The position numbers and the translations under genes are program-made. A stretch of DNA of 64,000 nt from Bidens hawaiensis. Its lineage: Eukaryota > Streptophyta > Magnoliopsida > Asterales > Asteraceae. The stretch lies in contig JAIQDT010005462.1 of the NCBI GenBank assembly GCA_021521415.1, positions 124,001 through 188,000 of the forward strand, given 5' to 3'. Positions 22,579-33,949 of this stretch are shown here, in pieces; within the stretch, counting starts at the first letter, position 1; each line of letters opens with the position of its first letter. The notes under the pieces were generated by a model, which made no database searches, was not told the DNA's origin, and was given only the letters and a program-made list of their open reading frames with translations.

Positions 22579-24348
22579 CTACGTCTTGTAGAGCGAGTCA
22601 AGGTAGAATACCTCGACCGTCTGATCAGTCACCGGCTCGCCAATGTAGTGCCTCAGTCTATGACCGTTCACCTTAAACTTCCCGCCTTTATCCTCTATCT
22701 CAATAGTGCCGTACGGGAAGACCTCAGTGACCGTGAACGGTCCCGACCATCTGGATCTCAACTTTCCCGGGAATAACCTCAACCGGGAGTTATACAATAA
22801 AACCAAATCCCCACACTTGAACTGCTTGTTACCCTTTAACTTCCTATCGTGCAGTTCCTTCGTCTGCTCCTTATACCTAAATGACTGCGCGTAAGCGTGT
22901 TCTCTCAGCTCCTCTAACTCGTGCAACTGGTGGAAACGAGTGCTCTCTGTAGCAGACATATCAAAGTTGACCCTCTGTAGGGCCCAAGAAGCACGGTGCT
23001 CTAACTCAACAGGCAAGTGGCAGGCCTTCCCATAAATCATCCGAAACGGTGTGGAACCGGTCGGAGTTTTGTAGGCTGTACGGAAGGCCCACAACTCGTC
23101 ATCCAACTTGTCAGAACAATCCCGACGATTCGAACCAACCATTTTCTCAAGAATACGTGTGATCCCCCGGTTACTCACTTCTACCTGCCCACTAGTCTGT
23201 GGGTGGTAGGCGGTTGCAAGCCGATGGGTGACCCCATAGCGATGCAACGCCTTCTCCATCTGCGCATTGCAGAAGTGAGTTCCTCTATCCCTGATCAACG
23301 CCTTCGGGACACCAAAACGAGAAAAAAGGCTTTTGAGAAAAAGTAGTACAACTCGGGCATCGTTAGTGGGTAAGGCCTTGGCCTCAACCCACTTCGAGAC
23401 ATAATCAACCGCCACAAGTATATACTTGTTCCCACGCGAAGATAGAAACGGTCCCATGAAATCAATGCCCCACACATTAAAAACCTCACAAAGCTGAATA
23501 GCATTCTGGGGCATTTCATTTCACGAAGAGATGTTGCCGACACGCTGGCAATGATCACAACTCTTCACAAACGAGTGCGCATCCTTAAAAATCGAAGGCC
23601 AATAAAATCCACAATCAAACACCTTCTTTGCCGTCAAACTCGCACCGTGGTGACTTCCTGTCAGTCCAACATGGCAATGGCTCAGAATCTGCCATCCCTC
23701 CTTAACGTCAACACACCTCCTGATCAACTGGTCAGCACCTATACGGAAGAGATACGGGTCGTCCCACAGGTAAAACTTAACATCAGCAAAGAATTTCTTC
23801 TTTTGCTGGTAAGACATCTTCGGGTAGTACCCGTCCGCAAGATAGTTTGCGAAGTCAGCGAACCATGGAAAACCCTCATCCTGAGCTGAAACAAACATAA
23901 GACTCTCTGTCGGAAAGTGGTCGTTAATCATGACCCCCGGCTCTCCTAACTCAGCTCCCTCAAGACGCGAAAGATGATCGGCCGCCACATTCTCGGCCCC
24001 CTTTTTATCACGCATTTCGATATCAAACTCTTGAAGCAAAAGGATCCAACGGATAAGACGTGGCTTAGCATCCTGTTTGCTTAAGAGATAACGAATGGCA
24101 GAATGATCCGTGTACACAATCATCTTGGACAGAACAAGATAGGACTTGAATTTATCAAATGCAAATACCACAGCTAAAAGCTCTTTCTCGGTGGTGGTGT
24201 AACTCTCCTGTGCACCATTCAAGGTCCGGCTCGCATAGTAAATCGGAAGGAAGTGTTTATCTTTCCGCTGTCCAAGAACCGCTCCGACTGCGAAGTCGCT
24301 CGCATCACACATCAACTCAAAGGGAAGCGACCAGTCAGGAGCAATCAT
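22579..24348 (-). pseudogene. Athila-B RNase H and integrase
   Basis: The minus strand from 24348 reads RNase [46 protein letters not shown], then [15 protein letters not shown] and ADHLSRLEG motifs. It then reads the integrase zinc-binding arm ([20 protein letters not shown]). A stop at 23521-23523 splits the frame. The remainder (22579-23514, 311 residues) carries the catalytic core: D in GIDFMGPF, D in RDRGTHF (the usual Gly after Asp is replaced), E in [11 protein letters not shown]. It ends with the C-terminal [14 protein letters not shown] module. RNase H removes the RNA template and integrase inserts the cDNA. Both parts are in the same frame. Confidence 0.9.
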
Positions 24349-25548
24349 GTGGCGTTAATGAGTTTGTCTTTTAAAAGATCAAACGCCTCGACACACTGCT
24401 CAGAAAACACAAACGGGGCATCCTTCTCCAAGAGTTTGGTCATGGGTCTCGCAATCTTAGAAAAATCTTTAATGAACCGGCAATAGAACCCAGCATGACC
24501 CAGAAAACTCCGGATGGATCTCACGGAAGTGGGAGGGGGAAGTTTAGAGATGGTATTGACCTTCGCTCGGTTGACCTCTATCCCCTCACTCGAAATACGA
24601 TGCCCCAAAATGATGCCCTCGCGTACCATGAAGTGACACTTCTCCCAGTTAAGAACTAGGTTGGTGTCAATACATTGGGCCAACATCCTCTAAAGGTTGG
24701 AGAGACACTGAACGAAAGAGCTCCCAAACACAGAAAAATCGTCCATGAACACCTCCATGGAGTCCTCGATCATGTCATGAAATATAGCCACCATGCACCT
24801 CTGAAATGTGGCTAGAGCGTTACACAGTCCAAACGGCATACGTCGATAGGCAAACGTACCGTATGGGCAGGTAAACGTGGTTTTCTCCTGGTCATCGGGA
24901 GCAATAGGAATCTGAAAGTACCTGGAGAAACCATCTAAAAAGCAGTAGTACTGCTGACCTGCCAAATGCTGCAACATCTGATCAATGAAAGGTAAAGGAA
25001 AGTGGTCTTTCCTCATGGCATCATTCAGTCTGCGGTAATCGATGCAGACTCTCCAACCGGTCACAGTCCTAGTGGGAATGAGCTCGTTCCTCTCATTGGT
25101 GACGACAGTCATGCCACCCTTTTTGGGAACCACTTGGACTGGACTAACCCACGAACTATCAGAAATGGGGAAAATGATCCCCGCATCAAGGAGTTTGATG
25201 ATCTCCTTCTTCACGACCTCCTGCATCTTCGGCTTAAGTCGCCGCTGCGGCTGAACGACAGTCCTATAATTATCCTCCATGAGGATTTTGTGCGTGCAAA
25301 ACGAAGGGTTGATACCCTTGATGTCGATAATCTTCCATGCAATGGCCTCCTTGTGCTCTCGAAGCACCCTCAACGGTCTCTCTCTCGACCTCCGTCAAAG
25401 CAGATGCGACAATAACCGGCAACTTCCTCTCATCGTCCAAAAATACGTACTCCAGATGGGCAGGTAAATCCTTAAGCTCTAAGGAAGGAGGGGGGCTCTC
25501 GACAGAAGGTCGGTCCATCGGATCGTCACGTACGATCCCAGCAGACAC
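24345..25548 (-). pseudogene. Athila-B reverse transcriptase
   Basis: The minus strand carries the RT fingers and palm: KKEIIKLLDAGIIFPIS, WVSPVQVVPKKGG, WRVCIDYRRLNDAMRKDHFP, the palm YFQIPIAPDDQEKTTF, FGLCNALATFQRCM, and the catalytic FMDDFSVFG near 24740. The insertion TVVTNERNELIPTRTVTGW before WRVCIDY is an Athila feature. Breaks: a one-base shift near 25370, a stop at 24687-24692 just after the palm, and another shift near 24350 at the RT/RNase H border. Confidence 0.9.
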
Positions 25549-25590
25549 TTCAGACTCGGGGTGATGTGACTCGGCGTCATCTTCCGTTGA

Positions 25591-26271
25591 CTAATCGGTC
25601 ATGGAAACCATCTCAATTTCCGGAATGTCCCTATCGAGAATCTGAGTATCGGAGGCATGTCCTTCACAGATCTCGCTGAAAAACTCCCCAACATGCTCCA
25701 TGATGGTATCGATAAAGTACAGGGAGTCATCAGCAGACTTGGGGTGTTTAATTGATTGTCGAACGTCAAAGATGACGTTCTCATCCCTAACTCTCAAAAT
25801 CAACTTACCCTCGCAGACGTCGATCAACGCCTGTGCAGTGGCAAGGAATGGTCGGCCTAAAATCAGTGGTACGCTATCATCGTCGTTCATGTCCAGAATG
25901 ACAAAGTCCACCGGGAAGATGAACTTGTCGACACGAACCAGCATGTTCTCGACCACCCCTCGAGGGTATTTCACAGAACGGTCAGCAAGCTGGATACTTA
26001 TCCTAGTAGGCCTCGGTTCGCCTAGACCCAGCTTGTGATACACGGAGTACGGCATGAGATTAATACTGGCACCGAGATTGGCCAGCGCATGAATAACCGT
26101 ATCATCACTCAAGGTACAGGGAATCGTGAAACTTCCTGGATCGGCCATCTTTTCCGGTAATTTCCTCTGTAAGACAGAAGAACAGCAAGCACTCAATGGG
26201 ATGGAAGCGACCTCAGCAAGCTTCTCCTTATTCGAAAGGATATCCTTGAGGAATTTCGCGTGTTTAGGCAT
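25591..26271 (-). pseudogene. Athila-B aspartic protease with substituted active site
   Basis: A retropepsin-like domain of 226 residues: HALANLGASINLMPYSVYHK at residues 61-80, VDKFIFPVDFVILDM, and VPLILGRPFLATAQALID near the C-terminal end. The protease cuts Gag-Pol. The residue before LGAS is normally the catalytic Asp. Here codon 65 (26077-26079) reads Asn, so this copy should be inactive even apart from the frame breaks. It is in the same frame as the gag 3' part (26575-27114) and the stretch 25270-25548. Confidence 0.85.
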
Positions 26272-26310
26272 CTGAGTCAGTGCCTCAAGGAATGGAATGT
26301 TAAGGTGAAG

Positions 26311-27989
26311 CTACTTTAAAAGATCAAGAAATTTAGAATTCTGCTCCTCATCTCTATCTCTACAGAGTCTCCCGGGGTATGGTACTCTAGGCTTGTAGAC
26401 TCTGGGTGGCTCGCTCGGTAGCTGCTGTCTCTCGGCCTGTGCTAAACTCCCTGGGCTGCTCCTCTGATGCACCGGGGCCGGTGGAGACTCCATCTGAATC
26501 TCCTCATCCACCTGCTCCTCTACAACTATTGTTGGCTCCTTGACGACTCCTCTCTGCTGAATCCCGGGCTCCTCTCATGCCCCTGCACTGCTCCTCGTTG
26601 TCACAGCTTTTGCAAATCCCTTCGGGTTCTGCTCGGTGTTACTCGGTAGTGAACCCTGCGGCCTGTTCAATCGACTGGCTATCTCCCCCATCTGCCGCTC
26701 GAGACTCTGAATCGACGCTCCTTGATTCATCATGAATTGCTCGTGCTCTTGAAACTTCTCCTGCGTCTCCTTGTGTCGGGAATCCTCACGCGTCATAAGC
26801 TGCAACAACATCTGCGTCTGTTGCGCCATCATCTCCTCCAAAGTGAGCTTCTTCTCCCCACTGTTCGCTCCCTCACTGGCATCCTGAAATAAACTCTGGC
26901 GTTGCAGAAACCCGGGCTGGTTACCGCTCCTCCAGTTGGAGTTCTGATTGCCTCTCCATCCCGAATTATAAGAATTGAAAGAATTTGGATTTCGGTTTGG
27001 ATTTCCTATGAAGTCTACGGCCTCCTCCTGCGAACTGACTGGGCACTGAACGGTATCATGCCCCCCTCTGCAGATCTCACACAACTTGCTCTTCGTCTGC
27101 ATGTCCTTCACCATCTTCGCCCAACGCCTCTACCTGTGCTGTGAGTGCGGTGGTCGTGTCCACCGAATGCATACCGCGTGAAATAGAATCGACGGTCTTA
27201 CAACCCCTGGCGGGTGGTCTCTAGTATCCACTCATAACTAGCCCATTGAATAAAGCGATACACTCATCAGGGTCCTTAGTCGTTAACAGATTTCCTCCCG
27301 CCGCCATGTCGAGCATAATCTGCGTCTCGTACGTCACTCCATTATAAAATTTCTCAACGACCGCCCAATCTTGCAAGCTGTGGTTCGGGCACAACGCTAA
27401 TAGATTCTTGAATGGCTCCCAGGTTTCGTAAAAACTCTTGGTGTCCTCCATCTGAAAAGAATGTATCTGGTTACGCAAATGAGCGGCCTTAGACAGAGGA
27501 TCGTATTTTTCAAGAAATTGGGTCTGCATGGCAACCCAAGTAGCTATAGATCCCTGTGGGAGGGACTCGAGCCACAGACTCGCTTGATCAGTGAGTGAAA
27601 ACGGAAAGATGCGGAGCTTAAAGGCGTCTTCGGAAATGCCCGCAAGATGGAAAGTGTCGCAGATACGCACGATGCGAGTGAGATGAGAGTGCGGGTTCTC
27701 GTGAAGCAACCCTAAAATTGAGCAGAATGAGCAATGGTATTCAGAATGTTCGACGGGATCTGCCAGTTCGTAGCAACTCCGATGGCGGGTGGTGCGATGC
27801 TGGATCTCGCACCAGCATTGGCCGGTCGGGCCCGGTCCGCAACTGTCCTCCTCGGTGGAATGTCGCCCATGATCCTATCCCTATCGTCGGAGTCAACGGA
27901 TTAAGAAGTGGACGAGGGTGAAACGGGACGATGTCTCTCACGAAACTCTGTCTCTGGCTCGGGAAATGCTTTAGGGTCGGGTGGTCCAC
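26311..27989 (-). pseudogene. Athila-B gag
   Basis: The 5' part (27741-27989) is a Pro/Arg-rich leader. 27221-27709 carries the Gag core typical of gypsy elements: RIFPFSLTDQASLWLESLP, WVAMQTQFLEKYDP, RNQIHSFQ, ESFYETW-like and LNDWAVV-like blocks, and FYNGVTYETQIMLDMAAGG. 26575-27114 holds the zinc knuckle CEICRGGHDTVQC, an Asn/Ser-rich spacer and a coiled-coil-prone Gln/Glu stretch (EEMMAQQTQMLLQLMT). 26311-26511 is a Pro-rich link to protease. Two frameshifts and several stops separate these pieces. Gag would form the particle shell and bind genomic RNA. Confidence 0.85.
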
Positions 27990-28137
27990 GAGATCGAGTC
28001 TGTTGCATAAAAACTATAATTAGAAATAAGATTATCTAAACTATTCTAACAATTAAGTAAAATAAAACAAAAATAATTACAAGTAGCACAAAAGGTAAGT
28101 CCTAACTCGGATCGCTCTCTAAACGCCTAAAACAGTG

Positions 28138-28155
28138 TCCCCGGCAACGGCGCCA
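28138..28155 (-). other. Athila-B primer-binding site (tRNA-Asp)
   Basis: The minus strand reads TGGCGCCGTTGCCGGGGA, fully complementary to the 3' end of plant tRNA-Asp(GUC) as known for Athila/Tat elements. It lies six bases from the 5' LTR end (28162). Confidence 0.95.
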
Positions 28156-28161
28156 AAAACA

Positions 28162-29847
28162 TGATGTGTGTCTAATAACCCTATAATAATGACCCTCACA
28201 ACTAAGCTTTAATATTAAAACGAAAATCCTAAAACCACACACAACCGGCAAGTGTACCGATCGCAAGTAGTATAGACCTAGGAAGTCTGAGTATCGAACA
28301 CGAGGACACGTAAGACGCTAACGATTACTAACCCTAGACAAGACCTACCTTAGAATAATATTTAATTGATTTTTTATTTTTAATTACTTAACAGGACTAA
28401 CTAGACTAACTAACAAAACTTACCAAAAATAGAAAAATTAACGGAAAACTGTGTTAACTTAGGATGGAGAAAAACGTCTACCTAGGTCTGAATCAATTTG
28501 TAGGCCTAAAAAGTTAATGGGTTGAATGACTTCAAGACACCGGTCCCTAAAGATGACACGACTAAGGATCGCTCGGGCTCACTGGATCACCTCTCGGTCT
28601 CACTCAACAAGCCTAAACTACTCAAAATCGCCTAAAACAACCAAACCGGGAAACAATTGCTAACGTGTTCTAATGCTAGATCACCTCTCGGTCTCACCAA
28701 CACTCGACCCTAATGGCAGTGAATACTACACAACCAAGGATAGAGGAACAATTCAACTTAAACCAAAATAGATCAACTAGTCTCTCAAAACACCTAAACC
28801 TGACAAGAAAAGAACTCGCTCTCGCGCAATCCTTATTCTAGTATGCAAAGGCAATGAGACAACCCTAACTTCTTATCACCTCTCGGTCTCAAAGAAGGTG
28901 TTTAACCTCTGTACTTAATCCAAATAATCACGCAACAAAACCCTACGGTGGTACCTACCGCAAACAAACCCTAAACACCAAGTCTAGAATCAAACAATGC
29001 ATCGATCAATTAACACAAAACTAAATAATCAACACACGGGGTTTATGCAATAAATTAACCAATATTTCCAACCCTTAAACACAACCTATTTCATGTCTAA
29101 ATCAAACTTTACAATAACAATTCAAGTCCATCAATCAAACAATCCATAAAACTCGTCAAACACTAACAATTAACATCATTCCTAGGTCGAACTAACAAGA
29201 TTAGCCTATGATCATATTTGGACAGCAGCATATACTCAATAAAAACACCATAAGACTCATACCAATCATCTTAACAATCTTCCAACAATCAATTCTAATC
29301 ATAAACAATTCAATCTCTCAAGTAATTGCAAAAAAATTCATCAATTAAATAAGAAACTAAAAGTGTATGAACAATGAAAAAGATGTAAGGATATGAGATG
29401 TTCCGGGGCTGCTCTCGGCTGTAAAAAACAGTGGTGAATGATCCCGAGACTTGGTTCTTGCGTCTTCTTCCTTCCCTAGCCGACAAAACCTTCAAACCCT
29501 AAGCCGAAAAAAGTTTTTCTCTTGGTTCCCTCCTGCTCCTGCTGCTGCGATCGCTGGTAGGCTGCCCTAGGGTTTTTTTTTTTATTTTTTTCTTTTTATG
29601 TTATAATATTGTAAGTAATGGGCTTTTTCATGATGTACACGGGCCGGGCTTTGAGTCTTGTCTTGAAATTGTATGCATAAAAGGTCCGCAAACTCCTCGA
29701 AAAGCTCGGTTTCTTCAATCTTTCACCCATAGCCTACAAAATAAAGATTAATATGTAAAAGCTATCTAAAACGAGTTAAAACATATAAAAATTAATATAA
29801 TACGTAGATAAAACGTGCGAAAAATACGTTTGTTTTACAACACATCA
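28162..29847 (-). repeat. Athila-B 5' LTR
   Basis: A 1,686-bp LTR, near-identical partner of 19788-21474. In element orientation it starts at 29847 (TGATGTGTTGTAAAAC) and ends at 28162, next to the PBS. The adjoining ATTAA (29848-29852) is the right TSD. Confidence 0.95.
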
Positions 29848-29893
29848 ATTAATTATAATCAAAATATTACAATTTATTGCTCCCCCTCAACCT
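29848..29893 (-). repeat. Copia-1 LTR start (piece 3 of 3) and adjoining polypurine tract
   Basis: 29848-29871 is the start of the copia-1 LTR (TGTAATATTTTG on the minus strand at 29871). 29878-29893 reads GGTTGAGGGGGAGCAA on the minus strand, a copia-type polypurine tract. Thus one LTR lies between a polypurine tract on the right and a PBS on the left. Confidence 0.65.
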
Positions 29894-30350
29894 TAGCTCA
29901 TCATTCCCTGATTTCTTAGTACAACAAGTACTATAATCAGGTGAATGCGTGATTTGTTAAGTGTTGGTTTAATAATAAAGAAGACATTGTTTTCTTCATT
30001 TTATATAAGTGTGAAACTACTTATGAGCTAAAGTTGAAAACGATATCTAACTAATTCTATGTCAAACAACTGATCAACTATACCAAACAACTGATAATAA
30101 AGGAATCCTTTGCTAACTACTGATCTTCAGGAAATAACTGATGTTTGATCCATCAGTTGTTTGGCTTCAGTACTTTTATTCTTTATTGGTTTCCGTCAAC
30201 AATTGTTAGTCTTCAGTCTTTGTATCGGATGTTTGTTTGTCAGGTTTTTGTGAGTAGTAGTTTGCTATGACTATAGTGGAGAGAAACTGACGTTTGAACC
30301 ATCAGTATTTTGGTTTCTAGCCATTAGTCCTTTGGTAGGTTCAACATGTT
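29894..30350 (-). other. Probable 3' internal sequence of a second copia-1-family unit
   Basis: There is no intact ORF. It shares the ACAACTGATG / CATCAGTTGTTT repeat vocabulary with copia-1 gag (13600-14220): for example ACTGATCAACTATACCAAAC at 30068 and CATCAGTTGTTTGG at 30152. Its position upstream of a minus-strand polypurine tract says it is the 3' end of an element's interior. Confidence 0.45.
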
Positions 30351-31190
30351 TCTAGCTAGATATTGATAACAAATAATATTAAAGTTTAAGGGATGAGTGA
30401 CTTTATATTGGCTATGCAAATCTCACAACTGTCATGATCTAGCTTAAGTGTTAATACTAAATCTTGATTAATATCCATATTTTGTAAGGTATCATAAAGC
30501 ATAATTAGAAGATAGTTTATCATGGTTCTAATAGCCTTAATATTTAAATATGTCACTAACATGCATGATAGGTATCTATTGATTTTTGGTAAGAAAAGTA
30601 TAGAACTAGACTCAACCTATCTTGTGTTAATTCAAATATTAGGATTGGAAGACTTAAATATCATTCATATATGGCTACCTATTTTAGCCAACTGTTCTTT
30701 TGAATCATGGATCATCTCGTTGCTTATGCCTAGTCTAATGACATATTTCTTCAGGAAGACTTCTCTTTGGAGAACTTAAAGCTGTAAGTAATACTTGTGT
30801 TTTGATCCTTGACCTTAGAACTATAATTTTAGGTTTCAGTGGTAGTAAGGTGAATAACATATTATTTACAAGTGCCAGACAATTCTTTTATTGTATATAT
30901 GTTGCTGATCAACACACCCATTTTTCTTTGGTACTTCCAAGTGTTATAATTGATTCTTAAGGGATTAAATTGTACTAGTGGAAAAGTAAGTATGCAATGC
31001 ATTGGAAAAGTGTACTTATATCCATGTGTAAGCCTTTAATTTTGTGGGTCATGGTATTATACATTATAATGTATTCAATGATGCCATTTAACCTTATAGT
31101 TAGAATTTAGAAGGAATGCATGCATTTTAGGAGTTATTTTGATTATTTCACAGAAAATATATTAGTCTTAGGAAAAATGAATCTAAAATA
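30351..31190. other. Unassigned AT-rich spacer
   Basis: I see no recognisable domain, LTR end or tandem repeat. The frame at 30522-30779 (85 codons) has no family features and ordinary AT-rich composition, so I do not call it a gene. Confidence 0.5.
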
Positions 31191-31204
31191 ACTCGTTCAT
31201 CAGA

Positions 31205-31735
31205 TACGGGAGGTTGCAGGCAACTTTTCCATACATGGTACTTAGATGATGGCACGATTATAGCAAACGCCATTGAAGTGGCTAAAGCCTTGAATATTAT
31301 TAGGTTTGAAGGGCCAAGTTTAGGGCTTGAGCTTAATATAAAAAAAACTGAAGCATTTTAGCTGTCGTGCAATAGAGAAAAGGAAAAAGTAGGTTTATTT
31401 CCTAGCAGGTTGGGAGGTCGGAGTTGGGTGTAAAACTCCTTGGGGGTGCCGTTAGTTGGGATGTCGGTTTTATCAGTAGCTTAGCGATTACCAGAGCTTC
31501 AAGAGCATTTGACCTAATGAGATGTCTTACCCGTCTGCGTGACCCTCTGTGTGAGTTTTACTTGCTTCGCTCCTGTATGGGGCTAACTAAGTTGTTATCC
31601 GGTCTACGAAAATGCCAGCCTGTGTTTGTTAACGCCGTTTCTGTTTTTGACAAAGGGCTCAGAAAGGTGATTGAGGATATTGAGGTATGTGGGGGTTCGG
31701 TTTTTGGAGATTTTCAATGGAGACTGATCGATATC
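31205..31735 (+). pseudogene. Reverse-transcriptase fragment (YLDDG type, not LTR-element-like)
   Basis: The plus strand encodes the catalytic WYLDDGTII at 31236-31262, then LGLELNIKKTEAF. After a TAG (in the LNIKKTE-F/W-x position) come LFPSRLGG and, after a frameshift near 31425, GVKLLGGAVSWDVGFI, ASRAFDLMRCLTRLRDP, LLRSCMGLTKLLSGLR and GDFQWRL. This is the palm/thumb part of a reverse transcriptase family common in plant genomes and usually annotated only as RT domain-containing. The GLxLNxxKTE block resembles non-LTR elements rather than gypsy or copia. Fingers and any nuclease are missing, and homology ends near 31735. The exact clade is uncertain. Confidence 0.75.
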
Positions 31736-31749
31736 GAAAGGTCAATCAA

Positions 31750-32817
31750 GACCATTTATAAATTACCTTTACTAACTAGGGAAAGTAAGGTGTCGAATTC
31801 ATAGGGAATCAATGGAAAATGCTAATCAAGTTTAATATTTTTTAATTAATTATACTAGGGTGGACAAACGATGTCAATCGGCTTAAATATTGATTTGTTT
31901 GTAAAACAATTGAGAAAAGAATAACCAAACTCCAGGTTTCAGGTTATAAAGCAAGTTGGACAATTGATTAAACCTAATCAAAAATCTCTTTGTTTGAATA
32001 AATAAACCAAAAGACTAAATATTTGGCTATGCTGATTGTCTGAACTTAATCCAAACGATTGGCATGGTTGAATAATGATCTAACTTATTATCAATTTTAG
32101 GTTTTGATGAATGAAATCAATGTTATGGTTAAAGAGAAACGGGTCAATGACTCTAAGAACCTAATCCTAAAAGTTGATGACGACAAATCAATTAAATGAT
32201 AAAACCTCAATACATTCGCGAAAAATTGTTTAAGCACGCAAACAAAAGCAAATATTCGACTAACCGAATGTTCATTACAAATGCCTTATTTCTTGGTTGA
32301 GAGGATGAAATCATGGAAGACCGTGGTGATTGGTAGGTGTTAGGATGGTGTGTGACTGCTCCAAAATCACCCAAGTATGTTAGGGTATGAAGAATAATCT
32401 TTCTAGGGTTTAACCCCCTTAAATATGGAAGAAAATACAATAAAAACGATTTTGACATCAGGGCTAACTGTAGCCTACGGTCAGCAACCGTAGCCTATGG
32501 TGGGACCGTAGGCTATGGTTGTCTTCCACCGCCTTACGATGGCTACAGTACCAGAAAATCGTTTTCTTCATAAGATCTACATTCCAACTCCGCTTTCCTC
32601 CTGTTTGCGACCACGTCTTCATATTTCAATTCTCTATCACATCATATATCATTACTTCCATTTCCAATCCATCCTAAATGTTCCAAATTAGTTTCTTTAA
32701 GCTCTGATCACCTACAATCATAAACCACTCAAAGTAATAATGTTCGATACGTATAAACAAGTAAAACACACGATATAAAACACTCAACGCATGTTCTTTC
32801 ACCCACACATCACATCA
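31750..32817 (-). repeat. Athila-like LTR fragment (Athila-C)
   Basis: The right end CACATCA (32811-32817) is followed by CCACACTTATCCTTTTTCG, the counterpart of the Athila-B polypurine-tract region (21475-21510). The left part contains GTGTCGAATTCATAGGGAAT (31790), resembling GAGTATCGAACACGTGG at 19913 in the Athila-B LTR. A cluster of CGTAGCCTA(C/T)GGT short inverted repeats lies at 32468-32520. The left boundary is approximate and the LTR is diverged from Athila-A and Athila-B. Confidence 0.5.
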
Positions 32818-33480
32818 CCACACTTATCCTTTTTCGTACTGAAAATAATTTACAATGGTATCAGAAATTGTCATTACAAAAAATTAAGGTTACTTAATTA
32901 ATTGCCAATAACACAAAAACTACGATTACTGGTATTACTATCCACTTAAACCCAACCACCGACAATTCAGACCTCCAAATGGACAACTAAATGAGCGAAT
33001 GATTTGACCATTTTCATTTAAATATATGTTAAACCTCACCCATGGATGTTCTCACCGTGGCTGCTAGCCCAATGAGAAGCATATAAGCTGTTGGTTGTTA
33101 TTCATGAACGTTCATTGATCATCACCCAGAGGCCTATCCGCCAAGCTACTAACTCAAGGGAAAACACACATAGGTTGTCGGATCTTAATCACAAATTATT
33201 TTTCGATCCTCATCCATAGATGTCATGTCTAAGTACTATCCTAGAGGGAGACAAATTAAATTATTAGATCTTTCTCAATTATTTCACTTTTAATGCTTAT
33301 TTTTTATGGTTAATGGTGTGCAATACTTGTGTGCCAACTGAGTGAGATCAAATCCTAAAATTTACAAGGTTTTAACCAACAGTGGTGCTCATTCATTACA
33401 TTAGATATTTTAGTTTCTCTGTTTTTCTAAGTTGAGAACCCACAAGACTTAATGATTTCAACTAAATGTACATTATTACA
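32818..33480 (-). other. Athila-C 3' untranslated remnant
   Basis: Begins with the polypurine-like AAGTGTGG on the minus strand. It contains ACTGGTATTACTATCCACTT (32929), resembling CCGGTATTGCTGTCCACTTT in the Athila-B 3' UTR (21671). Further right, GAGAACCCACAAGA (33436) recurs at 4305. No coding sequence is seen. Confidence 0.45.
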
Positions 33481-33579
33481 TTTTCAGAAGCCTTTCAATA
33501 TCGGCTGGGCCTACTGACACATCCCAGGTTAAGTACGCTTCTGTTTTTTATTATCTCATATACATATAGGCTGGGCTTA

Positions 33580-33949
33580 CTTGTGAGTGTGCACTTAGAG
33601 ATTTCCTAGCTCGTTGCTGGTGTTTGGTTGATTTCAGGTGAGTTCATGATGCCCTTTTTAACTCCTTTTAAATTTTGGGCTAGCATGCACACCTAAGTGT
33701 TTTCTTACTTGATGAAATGTTTTAAATGATTTTATATAGGCTTGCTAGTATATGGTAGGCCTTGGGATGTTAAATATATATATATATACATTATTGTTTG
33801 GCCTATATTTGGCGATGTTGTAGTCGTTTCGACTACTAATGTTGCGTATGCCTACTTTGTGTTTGCATGCGTTGATGTTACGTGTTTGGGTTATACGTTT
33901 GCTCGACCCTGATGTTATTCGTGGATGTTATATATATATATTGTTATAT
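33580..33949 (+). repeat. Gypsy-C 5' LTR, left piece
   Basis: Resembles the middle of the solo LTR 16498-19590: CTAGCTCGTTG (33608) and GGTGAGTTCATGATGCCC (33639) correspond to 18343 and 18372. The LTR start (TGTAACGCCC in the solo copy) is not found, so the left end is truncated. The last five bases, TATAT, are the left TSD of copia-2. The frame at 33839-34024 is LTR sequence, not a gene. Confidence 0.7.

Larger units (their letters stand above)
19788..29847 (-). mobile_element. Athila-B: complete Athila-type Ty3/gypsy element, TSD ATTAA
   Basis: A 10,060-bp element on the minus strand. It is flanked by ATTAA at 19783-19787 and 29848-29852. It has LTRs of 1,687 and 1,686 bp with TGATGTG...CACATCA ends, a perfect tRNA-Asp PBS, a polypurine tract, and gag, protease, reverse transcriptase, RNase H and integrase in the gypsy order. 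The Athila assignment rests on the FMDDFSVFG active-site block, the LGASINLMP protease block, the integrase GNISS/FMGPF region and the tRNA-Asp PBS. An env-like ORF, common in this clade, is not seen. Coding frames carry several stops and frameshifts, so this copy is not autonomous. Confidence 0.95.

Noticed and set aside
30522..30779. 85-codon frame as a small host gene
   Set aside because: AT-rich spacer with no recognisable motif, no promoter-like context and a length near chance expectation.
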